A stretch of DNA of 5,177 nt from Planctomycetaceae bacterium (GTDB lineage: Bacteria > Planctomycetota > Planctomycetia > Pirellulales > Pirellulaceae). How positions within the stretch are numbered: the stretch's first letter is position 1; each line of letters opens with the position of its first letter. The notes beneath the pieces are model-generated. The model did not search any database and was not told the origin of the DNA. It saw only the letters and a program-made list of their open reading frames with translations. Positions 1 to 5,177 of the stretch are shown piece after piece. The position numbers and the translations under genes are program-made. The DNA is taken from contig SKVE01000364.1 in assembly GCA_007129635.1 (NCBI GenBank), positions 1-5,177 on the forward strand, written 5' to 3'.

Positions 1-6
1 AACCGC

Positions 7-45
7 CGACCGAAGGTCTCCCGCGATATTGGAGACCTTCGGTCG
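7..45. repeat. Perfect 15-bp inverted repeat (strong hairpin), 9-nt loop
   Basis: The left arm (7-21, CGACCGAAGGTCTCC) is the exact reverse complement of the right arm (31-45), with a 9-base loop CGCGATATT between them. Either strand could fold into a very stable stem. There is no U-tract on either side, so it is not a textbook intrinsic terminator, but stems of this kind often lie at gene ends. It sits in a stretch with no recognisable coding similarity, immediately left of the pectate-lyase-like remnant. It may be the terminator of a gene beyond the window, or a dispersed palindromic repeat. The structure is certain; its role is not. Confidence 0.8.
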
Positions 46-119
46 CCGGGCTGGCTCGGTCAGAGACCGGCCACAGCGCTGCGGGTAGATTATTCTCTGC
101 GAGTTGCCTCGCGTCCGAG

Positions 120-590
120 CGCGGCGTGTACCTGGACAACGTCTACGTGCGCGGCGCGACGAAGGTGCTCGCCGATCCGGCCCATGCCGTGGGATGGGAA
201 GCCGACGTCCAGAGTTGGCTGCGCATCTGCCGCTATGCTCATCCAGCTTGGCCGCAGACCGATCAGGGCCGGGAATACCGCTATCCGGTCTACGTCGACG
301 GACGGCCCGTCGAGCACGTCTGCGAGCTGCAAGCAGGCGAGTCGCCGCCCGCGGATTTGCAAACGCGTCATCTGTGGTCGCCGCAATTCCCCAGCTTCGA
401 ATCGCCCGGTGCCGCGAATGTCAAAACGGCTGCCTACGGGGCGCGGGGCGACGGCCGTGCCGACGACACCCAAGCACTCCAGCGGGCCATCGACGAGAAC
501 GAGATCGTCTTTCTGCCCAAAGGCTGTTATCGTCTCACGCGCACCTTGGAACTCCGGCCCAATACCAAGCTGATCGGATTGGGCGTGGGA
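120..590 (+). pseudogene. Truncated pectate-lyase-superfamily (Pectate_lyase_3, beta-helix) protein remnant
   Basis: About 155 codons read as an internal piece of a secreted beta-helix protein of the pectate lyase / glycosyl hydrolase 28-like type. It opens with a beta-strand-like run (GVYLDNVYVRGATKVLADP). It then has a linker ending in LQTRHLWSPQFPSFESPGAANV. Last comes the hallmark start of a Pectate_lyase_3 unit, YGARGDGRADDTQALQRAID, followed by IVFLPKGCYRLTRTLELRP and NTKLIGLG. Codons are strongly GC-ending, as in a real gene. Similarity stops near 585; the same frame runs on to a stop at 777-779, but only as antisense to the DUF58 gene. Most of the beta-helix is therefore missing, and no continuation appears in the other two frames. 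Upstream, the frame has no stop back to the window edge, but it crosses the hairpin and does not look like this family before about 100. I read it as a decayed fragment. A gene entering from the left and cut only at its 3' end is the alternative. Confidence 0.6.
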
Positions 591-597
591 GCCCGAT
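578..597. other. Hairpin at the remnant/DUF58 junction
   Basis: ATTGGGC (578-584) can pair over 7 bp, with one G-U in the plus-strand RNA, with GCCCGAT (591-597) around a 6-base loop. It sits where the pectate-lyase similarity ends and 34 bases beyond the DUF58 stop codon on the other strand. It could help terminate DUF58 transcription, but there is no U-tract and the stem is short. Confidence 0.3.
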
Positions 598-620
598 GGC
601 AGGCTTCGCGCGAGCTTGCA

Positions 621-639
621 GTTCGCGGAACTAGCGAAC
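621..639 (-). other. Short inverted repeat overlapping the DUF58 stop codon
   Basis: GTTCGC (621-626) and GCGAAC (634-639) form a 6-bp stem with a 7-base loop. The DUF58 stop codon (631-633) lies at the edge of that loop. Flanking GCA/TGC could extend the stem across a bulge. Its place at the end of the transcript fits a weak termination or RNA-end structure. No T-run follows on the minus strand, so the assignment is tentative. Confidence 0.3.
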
Positions 640-1950
640 GGCTGCGATGGCCCATTGTCGGCACAGGTCGGCGATGCTCGGCTCGTCTTTCAATTGTCGC
701 GTTTCGATGCCTCCTGCCAGCAACGGGCCGGCGGCTGCCGCGAATTCGAATTCCTCATAAATGCTCAGGATGGCTGTGACAGCGAAGCCTTGGCGTTGCA
801 GGTTTTGCAAGGCGATGACATGGCGATCGTTGACCGACGGCAAGATGGCGACGACGGTGGCATCGCGGGGCATGCGTCCGGTCGTCTCGATCAACAGTTC
901 TGGTAGATGCAAGCCGTCGGTCAATTCCAGGCGAGCCAGAGTTTCGAAGATCCGCGTCAACTGCTCCGGACCTCGACGAGTTTCGACCATTACGGGTTGT
1001 AAGCGATCGCTGGCTTCGGACATGCTGGCGGCTCGCCGAGCCGCGTCGCGGGTGCGCAAGTCATAATCCCAGCCCTCGGCGCGGATTCGATCTGCCGCAT
1101 CCCGGCCGTTGGTCACCAGTCCGATCTGTTGTCCCAGTTCGTAAACGGCGTTAACTAGCGAAGCCGCCGCCGTCACGCCCAACTCGCTGCGCACCGGTTC
1201 ATGTTGCGGATCGTGCGAGTCCCGATGAAAATCCAACAGCAGGGTGATTCCTGCGACCGTCGACGGCTCGTAGACCTTGCTGTGCAGCACGCCGGTTCGC
1301 GCGGTGGCTTTCCAATGGACGCGGTTCAGTGGATCGCCCGGAAGATACCGCCGCACTCCCGCGATACGAGTCGGGTCTTCGTACAGCCGATACGACATCC
1401 GCACCTCGCCGATCGGTCGCCGGGATGCAATGTCAAAGTTTTCCAACGACACGACCTTGGGCATCACCAGCAGGAAATGCGGTTCGCTCAACACGCGATA
1501 ACGACGATGGAAGCCAAACAGATCGCCCGTTTCCACCACCAGAGGTCCCAACTGGTAGTAACCTCGCCGATGACACTGCAGTTGGTACCGCAACCATCGC
1601 TGCCCTCCGCCGCGCAACATCGTCAGTTGGACACGACGCCCCAGCACTCGCAGATTCGGCGGCTCGTGGATCAGGGCGCTGCGTGGCAGCAGATCTTCCA
1701 GCAGCAGCCAGGCAATTGGGATGCGCCCGAGATTCTCGACCCGCACCACCACGGCTACCGTGTCGCCGACTTCGGCTGTCAGCCGATTACACTCCCGCTG
1801 GGCCGCCAAGCTGTCCGACCATTGCTGAGTCAACCAACGGCTGGCCAGCAAAACCGCCAACAGCGCGTACATGGCGTAAGCCAACAGCCCAAAGTCGAAA
1901 ATCAGGGCCAAAATCAGAATCAGAACCGCTGCGACAAGCCAGTTCAACAC
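631..1950 (-). CDS. DUF58 domain-containing membrane protein
   Basis: This is a 439-residue protein of the DUF58 family. Such proteins are usually found with MoxR-type AAA ATPases and vWA or transglutaminase proteins, and their biochemical role is unclear. Two hydrophobic helices at about residues 4-20 and 22-38 should anchor it in the cytoplasmic membrane, with the rest soluble. Residues 55-128 form a beta-rich section. A conserved RGYYQLGPLVVETGDLFGF segment follows at 129-147. The DUF58 signature RRYLPGDPLNRVHWKATART is at about 200-219, ending with LHSKVYEP. The next stretch (ITLLLDFH) begins a vWA-like fold. Length is normal for the family. The start is GTG, one base after the dcd stop; the overlapping ATG runs into TGA after one codon. 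No strong ribosome site is visible, which suggests translational coupling to dcd. No MoxR gene is in the window, so the usual partner is missing locally. The family call is firm; function is not known. Confidence 0.9.
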   Translation of the reverse strand: MLNWLVAAVLILILALIFDFGLLAYAMYALLAVLLASRWLTQQWSDSLAAQRECNRLTAEVGDTVAVVVRVENLGRIPIAWLLLEDLLPRSALIHEPPNLRVLGRRVQLTMLRGGGQRWLRYQLQCHRRGYYQLGPLVVETGDLFGFHRRYRVLSEPHFLLVMPKVVSLENFDIASRRPIGEVRMSYRLYEDPTRIAGVRRYLPGDPLNRVHWKATARTGVLHSKVYEPSTVAGITLLLDFHRDSHDPQHEPVRSELGVTAAASLVNAVYELGQQIGLVTNGRDAADRIRAEGWDYDLRTRDAARRAASMSEASDRLQPVMVETRRGPEQLTRIFETLARLELTDGLHLPELLIETTGRMPRDATVVAILPSVNDRHVIALQNLQRQGFAVTAILSIYEEFEFAAAAGPLLAGGIETRQLKDEPSIADLCRQWAIAAVR

Positions 1951-1951
1951 A

Positions 1952-2533
1952 TCAATACACCGGATCCTGATCGTCGAAAGGCAGTTTCAGTTGAGGGTCG
2001 TATCGCCGGGCATCCGGATTCAATTCCTTGAACAGCATGCTGGGTTGGATATCTTGGTTATGCTGGTATTTGTCGCTGCTGTACGCTTCGAATTCGCCTT
2101 CCAATTGGTGGTAAAAGATCTGGCAGATCGCGACGCGTGGGTAGATTCGGACCGGTTGAACAGCGAAGATCTCCAGGGTCCAGTAGCCGCAAAAACCGAC
2201 ATCCCCAAAGCCGGCGGTCACATGGACAAATAGGCCCAACCTGCCGATGGAGGATCGGCCTTCGATCATCGGCACCAGCGAGTGCGTCTCCGTGCGTTCG
2301 ACGGTCCGGCCGAGGTACAATTGGTTCGGGTTGAGAACCAAGCCATCTTCCGGAATTTTGATTCGCCGCACGCGATTCTGTTGCCGCATATCCAGCACCA
2401 CTTCTTCGTAGGTCAGCAGCTCGTCGTGAAGCGTCAGGTTGTAGCTGTTCGGATTCAGATTGGCTGGGTCAAACGGCTCGATGACGATGCTTCTACCCAG
2501 ATTTTGCTGGATCTCTACGCCCGATAGTATCAT
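1952..2533 (-). CDS. dcd: dCTP deaminase
   Basis: Dcd deaminates dCTP to dUTP, and in bifunctional forms goes on to dUMP, feeding dTMP synthesis in the cytosol. The protein is 193 residues, the family's usual size, and begins with the typical MILSGVEI. I chose this ATG (2533) because the upstream ATG at 2605 adds 24 residues unlike the family and lies inside the predicted promoter. Family features in order are DPANLNPNSYNLTL (22-35), the EGRSSIGRLGLFVHVTAGF block (91-109), catalytic Glu121 in YWTLE, and a conserved Gln138 (CQIFY). The TAGF...GF.G..TLE wording resembles the dUMP-forming enzyme of Mycobacterium tuberculosis more than E. coli Dcd (TAHRIDPGW...VLE). The usual DPG is replaced by DVG at 111-113. 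It is the first gene of a probable two-gene operon with the DUF58 gene, one base downstream. Whether it is mono- or bifunctional is inference. Confidence 0.93.
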   Translation of the reverse strand: MILSGVEIQQNLGRSIVIEPFDPANLNPNSYNLTLHDELLTYEEVVLDMRQQNRVRRIKIPEDGLVLNPNQLYLGRTVERTETHSLVPMIEGRSSIGRLGLFVHVTAGFGDVGFCGYWTLEIFAVQPVRIYPRVAICQIFYHQLEGEFEAYSSDKYQHNQDIQPSMLFKELNPDARRYDPQLKLPFDDQDPVY

Positions 2534-2580
2534 GGCCCTGCACTCGCTGGCTCGTGGTTGTGCTCCCGCAACAGGTTGCA

Positions 2581-2610
2581 ATTCTGGGCCTGTTATCCCC
2601 TGCATGTCAA
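2581..2610 (-). promoter_or_regulatory. Predicted sigma70-type promoter for dcd-DUF58
   Basis: On the minus strand a perfect -35 TTGACA (2605-2610) is followed after 18 bases by CAGAAT (2581-2586), a 4/6 match to TATAAT. Transcription would start near 2575, leaving a leader of roughly 40 bases before the dcd ATG. A purine-rich CAGGG lies just before that ATG, close for a ribosome site. The prediction comes from sequence pattern and placement only. Confidence 0.5.
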
Positions 2611-2658
2611 GTACGGAAGGTCAAGGCACCCATGCGGGCGGGCTCGATTTTGCGCAAC

Positions 2659-2687
2659 TTGACAATTCGAACACCCCCCTTTAGACT
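2659..2687 (+). promoter_or_regulatory. Predicted sigma70-type promoter for the DUF309 gene
   Basis: A perfect TTGACA (2659-2664) is separated by the ideal 17 bases from TAGACT (2682-2687), a 4/6 match to the -10 consensus. Initiation would fall near 2694, giving a leader of about 65 bases before the GTG at 2759. The -35 boxes of this and the dcd promoter are 48 bases apart, back to back, so one bound regulator could affect both. No clear operator palindrome is visible between them. Confidence 0.6.
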
Positions 2688-2758
2688 TTGGTTTGTTAGG
2701 TGGATCTCACTGAATCGCCGAAATTTGTGGCAGGTGGAACAAGAAACAGGCAAAGCTC

Positions 2759-3166
2759 GTGCAGGAAAATTGCTACGATCCGAGATATCTCGAGGGAATC
2801 CGTTGGTTCAACGAAGAAAATTTTTTCCAAGCGCACGAGGTTTGGGAAGATCTCTGGATGGAGTGTCGCGATCCATCGCGCACGTTTTATCAAGGCCTGA
2901 TTCAGGTAGCCGTCTGCCTGCATCACTTCGGCCGCCGCAACACTCGCGGTGCCAGAAAGCTTTACCACAGCAGCCGGCGACATCTGGAGCCATTCTGCCC
3001 AAGGCACGAGGGTTTGGATCTGGCCAAATTGTTGGACGATCTGGAGTTTTGCTGCCGTGAACTCGTCGGTAACGACGAGCACTTTCCCAGAAGCCGGTTG
3101 AACCCGCAGATGCTGCCAAAGATCCACGTGTCGATGTCGTCCGACGCAACCGATGATCGGGCGTAG
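2759..3166 (+). CDS. DUF309 domain-containing protein
   Basis: This is a small, probably cytosolic, helical protein of 135 residues. The DUF309 signature is clear: FNEENFFQAHEVWEDLW (17-33), then RTFYQGLIQVAVCLHHF (41-57), then NTRGARKLYHSS (61-72). The conserved His/Glu pair in AHEVWE and the HH further on look like a polar cluster, but the family has no established activity. The C-terminal 30 residues (from about 105) are unlike the core and probably disordered. The start is GTG. The frame is open upstream only to a TGA at 2711 and has no ATG, GTG or TTG between that stop and 2759. No good Shine-Dalgarno is visible. The gene is divergent from dcd and has its own predicted promoter. The next plus-strand gene begins about 150 bases on, so it may be transcribed alone. 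Confidence 0.85.
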   Translation: MQENCYDPRYLEGIRWFNEENFFQAHEVWEDLWMECRDPSRTFYQGLIQVAVCLHHFGRRNTRGARKLYHSSRRHLEPFCPRHEGLDLAKLLDDLEFCCRELVGNDEHFPRSRLNPQMLPKIHVSMSSDATDDRA

Positions 3167-3316
3167 AGTAAACTTCAACGGTGCATAAAACACCCTCACA
3201 GGGCGGGTGGCGGTTTATCCTATAAGGGTATTTTTGCGGCATGGGTAGATTCTTAGAAAGTAGGGCTGACTCATGATAGGAGCAGCGGCCCATTTTCTGC
3301 CATGGGGAGACGAAAG
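3167..3316 (+). other. Intergenic region upstream of the M23 gene
   Basis: This 150-base gap between the DUF309 stop and the chosen M23 start contains no gene. CACCC (3191-3195) and GGGTG (3205-3209) could pair, and TATCC/GGGTA around 3216-3230 forms a 5-bp stem with a TATAA loop followed by TTTTT (3231-3235). The latter resembles a weak intrinsic terminator for DUF309. TATAAG (3221-3226) could equally be a -10 box, but no -35 match lies 16-18 bases upstream. Neither reading is firm. Confidence 0.3.
3304..3309 (+). promoter_or_regulatory. Shine-Dalgarno site deciding the M23 start
   Basis: GGGGAG lies seven bases before the ATG at 3317, an ideal spacing. It overlaps the alternative ATG at 3302, which itself has no purine-rich site in the right place. 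This favours 3317 as the start and puts the charged signal-peptide n-region (MRR) at the true N-terminus. Confidence 0.65.
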
Positions 3317-4828
3317 ATGAGAAGGACAGTCGTTGGATTTCTCTTGGGTCTGTGGGCGGTTACGGGGTTCGGTCTTGTCAACTCGGCGAGATCCGATAAT
3401 CCTCCGGCGACGGGCGCCCCGTCCTCGATCGAACCGCTGGTGCGAGTCGTCGACTTGCATATCGGTCAGCAGGCTGAGGTCGAATTGGCGGACGGTTCGA
3501 AGGCCTTGGTCCGCCTGCTGAAAGTCACGGAGCATCGTGATCCCATCCGCCAGGCGATTCGCAAGACGGAGGTGCAGGTCGAGGTCAATGGCCAGCGAGC
3601 AACCTTGTCAGCGGGCCTGTACCATCTGCCGATCCAGGTGGGCGGAGTCCAGATCGATTGTGCCGTGACCGCGGGATACAACGTGAACAATTTGCGGCGT
3701 GACTATGGCCTGGAAGCCGACGCCCGCTTGCGGCTGTGGCCTGCCGGTTCCCCATGGTTACGTCCTGGGACATTTCGCTACCCGGTCAACCAACGCTGGT
3801 TCGCCTCGCTGACTTGGGCCGATATCGAGCCGATCGACGGAGGCAGTTCGATTTCCAACCGAGTCGCGTACCACAACGGCTGGGACATCGGTGGCGTCGA
3901 GGGCATGGTCCAGGTCGTCGCCGCTACGGACGCGCTGGTTGTTTCGTCGGGACTGGATGTCTTGCAAGAGCACGCCGACGACACGCCCGTCCAGCCTCGG
4001 TATGACGTCGTCTACCTGCTGGACAACCGCGGCTGGTACTATCGATACAGCCACTTCCAAACCATCGACCCGCAGATCGTTGCCGGGCAATTTGTCAAGC
4101 AGGGCGATCGGCTGGGCGTGCTGGGCAAAGAGGGCGCCAGTGGCGGCTGGTCGCATCTGCACTTTCACATCGCCTGCCGTCAACCGTCCGGTCAATGGGG
4201 ACTGCAGAACGCTTCTGCCTTCCTGCATGAAGCCTACCGCCAACAATATCAGCCGCTCGTTCTGGCGTGTGCTCGGCCTCAACAGTTGATCGCTGCCGGC
4301 GATACGGTCACCCTGGACGGCAGGAATTCGTGGAGCGATTGTGGCAAGATCACCGAGTACCACTGGACCTTTACCGATGGCACGACCGCGCAAGGCCCGC
4401 GAGTCCAAAAGGGCTATGACCAGCCGGGGAAGTACAGTGAGATCCTGCGCGTAACGGACAGCCACGGCAATATCGACTATGATTTTGCCATCGTCCAGGT
4501 CATCGATCCTCAACGACCGGACCGTTACGCTCCGTCGTTGCACGCAGCTTACGCACCGACCTTCGATATTCGACCGGGCGAGCCCGTGACGTTCCAGGTC
4601 CGCGCGTCTCGGATCTCCGAAGGCGACGAGATCTGGGACTTTGGCGATGACAGCCCCACGGTGAAGACCCGCTCGGACGGCAACCTCCAGCCGCTCGCTC
4701 CCGACGGATACGCGTCGGTGGTCCACCGTTACAAACAACCTGGGCACTATCTGGTTCACGTCCACCGCCAAGACGCCGGCGGCGCGAGCGCCCACGCCCG
4801 CCTGCATGTTCGAGTCTTGCCGGAATAG
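3317..4828 (+). CDS. Secreted M23 family metallopeptidase with two C-terminal PKD domains
   Basis: This is a predicted exported zinc endopeptidase of 503 residues; the M23 family cuts peptide cross-links or interpeptide bridges of peptidoglycan. It has a signal peptide (MRRTVVGFLLGLWAVTGFGLVNSA, probable cleavage near residue 24, no lipobox Cys). An N-terminal beta-rich domain of about 120 residues follows. The M23 domain spans roughly 175-300 with all expected residues: H186 and D190 (HNGWD), H246 (YSHF), and H280 and H282 (HLHFH). Two PKD-like beta-sandwich domains follow. The first is at about 312-397 (HWTFTDG, then YDQPGKYSEILRVTD). The second is at about 415-503 (IWDFGDDS, then HRYKQPGHYLVHV). 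PKD domains commonly mediate binding to proteins or polysaccharide, so the enzyme may be surface- or matrix-directed; that is inference. The start at 3317 is supported by GGGGAG seven bases upstream. An ATG at 3302 would give 508 residues. The gene stands alone, and an intron-like element begins about 35 bases after its stop. Confidence 0.93.
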   Translation: MRRTVVGFLLGLWAVTGFGLVNSARSDNPPATGAPSSIEPLVRVVDLHIGQQAEVELADGSKALVRLLKVTEHRDPIRQAIRKTEVQVEVNGQRATLSAGLYHLPIQVGGVQIDCAVTAGYNVNNLRRDYGLEADARLRLWPAGSPWLRPGTFRYPVNQRWFASLTWADIEPIDGGSSISNRVAYHNGWDIGGVEGMVQVVAATDALVVSSGLDVLQEHADDTPVQPRYDVVYLLDNRGWYYRYSHFQTIDPQIVAGQFVKQGDRLGVLGKEGASGGWSHLHFHIACRQPSGQWGLQNASAFLHEAYRQQYQPLVLACARPQQLIAAGDTVTLDGRNSWSDCGKITEYHWTFTDGTTAQGPRVQKGYDQPGKYSEILRVTDSHGNIDYDFAIVQVIDPQRPDRYAPSLHAAYAPTFDIRPGEPVTFQVRASRISEGDEIWDFGDDSPTVKTRSDGNLQPLAPDGYASVVHRYKQPGHYLVHVHRQDAGGASAHARLHVRVLPE

Positions 4829-4863
4829 GATCGTGGAGGAGGGGGGGGCGGACGGCATACGAA
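4829..4863 (+). other. G-rich spacer after the M23 gene (5' exon of the intron)
   Basis: Thirty-five bases separate the M23 stop from the first plausible intron 5' end. They include a run of eight G (4841-4848) after GGAGGA. No hairpin with a U-tract is present, so I see no terminator here. The last 10-15 bases would be the intron's IBS1/IBS2 target, but I could not find convincing partner EBS sequences. Confidence 0.4.
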
Positions 4864-5177
4864 GTGTGCCTGCTAGTGCGCCAGTGCGCGGATGGAATCA
4901 GCGGGGTGGAAGCCCCCGTCAGAGTTTGGTTTGAACTCTGTAACCGAAAGAAACTGCGTCCTTGTGAAAGAGGGTGCAGAGCAACTGAAGGTGAACGACT
5001 AGTCCGTAGGATAACGAACTCGATTCGGCCGAGGCTCGGATCATCAACGCTGGCCAAACGTCTACTTTGCTGAGCTTGGGCTGTTCAGCTTGGAAGCCGC
5101 CCATGTTTCTGTCAGTCAATCCGCTCTGCGGTGAACTACCAACCGGAGAGCCGTATGCGGGAGAACCGCACGTACGG
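4864..5177 (+). mobile_element. Group II intron, 5' part (domains I to start of IV), cut by the window end
   Basis: This stretch has no coding character but is rich in hairpins. Three candidate GUGYG 5' ends occur: GTGTG at 4864, GTGCG at 4876 and GTGCG at 4884. Stems include GGGG/CCCC near 4903-4916, CAGAGTT (4920-4926) with AACTCTG (4934-4940), a CTGC...GCAG helix around 4955-4980, GATTCGG with TCGGATC around 5022-5043, and CCGC/GCGG near 5121-5131. The diagnostic part is the end: GGAGAGCCGTATGCGGG, then AACCGCACGTACGG. This is the hairpin that in bacterial group II introns usually comes shortly before the intron-encoded reverse transcriptase/maturase ORF in domain IV. The window ends exactly at the closing base of that stem. 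The maturase, domains V-VI and the 3' splice site are not visible. The element points the same way as the M23 gene and lies outside coding sequence. I am confident of the intron call, but not of the exact 5' boundary or subclass. Confidence 0.8.

Noticed and set aside
591..779. Continuation of the pectate-lyase frame to its stop at 779
   Set aside because: From about 590 the translation loses family character, and from 631 it is antisense to DUF58, so it is chance read-through and not part of the protein.
1201..2031. Plus-strand open frame (276 codons) opposite DUF58
   Set aside because: It is Gln/His/Arg-rich with no motif, and lies wholly opposite the well-supported DUF58 gene and the end of dcd.
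2534..2605. Extended N-terminus for dcd from the ATG at 2605
   Set aside because: The extra 24 residues are unlike the family, the ATG overlaps the predicted -35 region, and the internal MILSG start matches typical Dcd proteins.
3191..3235. Terminator or promoter upstream of M23 (CACCC/GGGTG stem, TATAAG, T-run)
   Set aside because: The stems are only 5 bp and no -35 box stands at the correct distance from TATAAG. It is described under the intergenic entry but not called as a separate site.
3758..4858. Long minus-strand open frame (366 codons) opposite the M23 gene
   Set aside because: It is antisense to a gene with full domain and catalytic-motif support. Its product is low-complexity Arg/Val/Asp-rich with no recognisable domain, as expected from GC-rich codon mirroring.
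4849..5006. CGGAC (4849-4853) pairing with GTCCG (5002-5006) as an IBS/EBS contact
   Set aside because: A five-base match in GC-rich sequence is expected by chance, and the GTCCG lies in a part that may be conserved intron core rather than an exon-binding loop.
4864..5119. Small open frames on both strands in the right-hand 300 bases
   Set aside because: They have no motif or ribosome site and conflict with the dense hairpin pattern and the conserved pre-maturase stem of a group II intron.
1..5177. Search for a CRISPR array, tRNA, rRNA or a new defence cluster
   Set aside because: I saw no regularly spaced direct repeats, cloverleaf or rRNA-like sequence, and none of the intact genes has a nuclease, toxin or sensor domain.

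Overview
The window looks like part of a moderately GC-rich planctomycete-type genome. This rests on gene style only: a large secreted M23 peptidase with PKD domains, a DUF58 protein, a DUF309 protein and a two-part pectate-lyase-like protein are a familiar combination there. No marker gene fixes the taxon. I recognise four intact protein genes, one truncated gene remnant, and the 5' part of a group II intron that runs off the right edge.

Left (1-630): a perfect 15-bp inverted repeat lies at the edge. It is followed by a plus-strand fragment of a pectate-lyase-superfamily (Pectate_lyase_3, beta-helix) protein, recognisable from about 120 to 590. The similarity stops abruptly just before the convergent DUF58 gene. 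Two small hairpins lie at that junction.

Middle, minus strand (631-2533): dcd (dCTP deaminase) is followed after one base by a GTG-started DUF58 membrane protein, so the two probably form a translationally coupled operon. Divergent from dcd, on the plus strand, is a DUF309 gene (2759-3166). The 225-bp divergent region holds two good sigma70-like promoters arranged back to back.

Right, plus strand (3317-5177): an exported M23 metallopeptidase carries the full set of metal and catalytic residues and two C-terminal PKD domains. A short G-rich spacer follows, then a structured non-coding stretch that I read as the 5' portion of a group II intron. It ends in the conserved hairpin that normally lies just before the reverse-transcriptase ORF; that ORF is not in the window.

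Functionally the window mixes nucleotide metabolism (dcd), envelope-related proteins (DUF58, M23/PKD) and a small protein of unknown function (DUF309). They do not form one obvious pathway. I found no convincing new defence or mobile system. The most noteworthy items are the truncated lyase remnant, the intron insertion, the dcd-DUF58 pairing and the active-site variant in Dcd.
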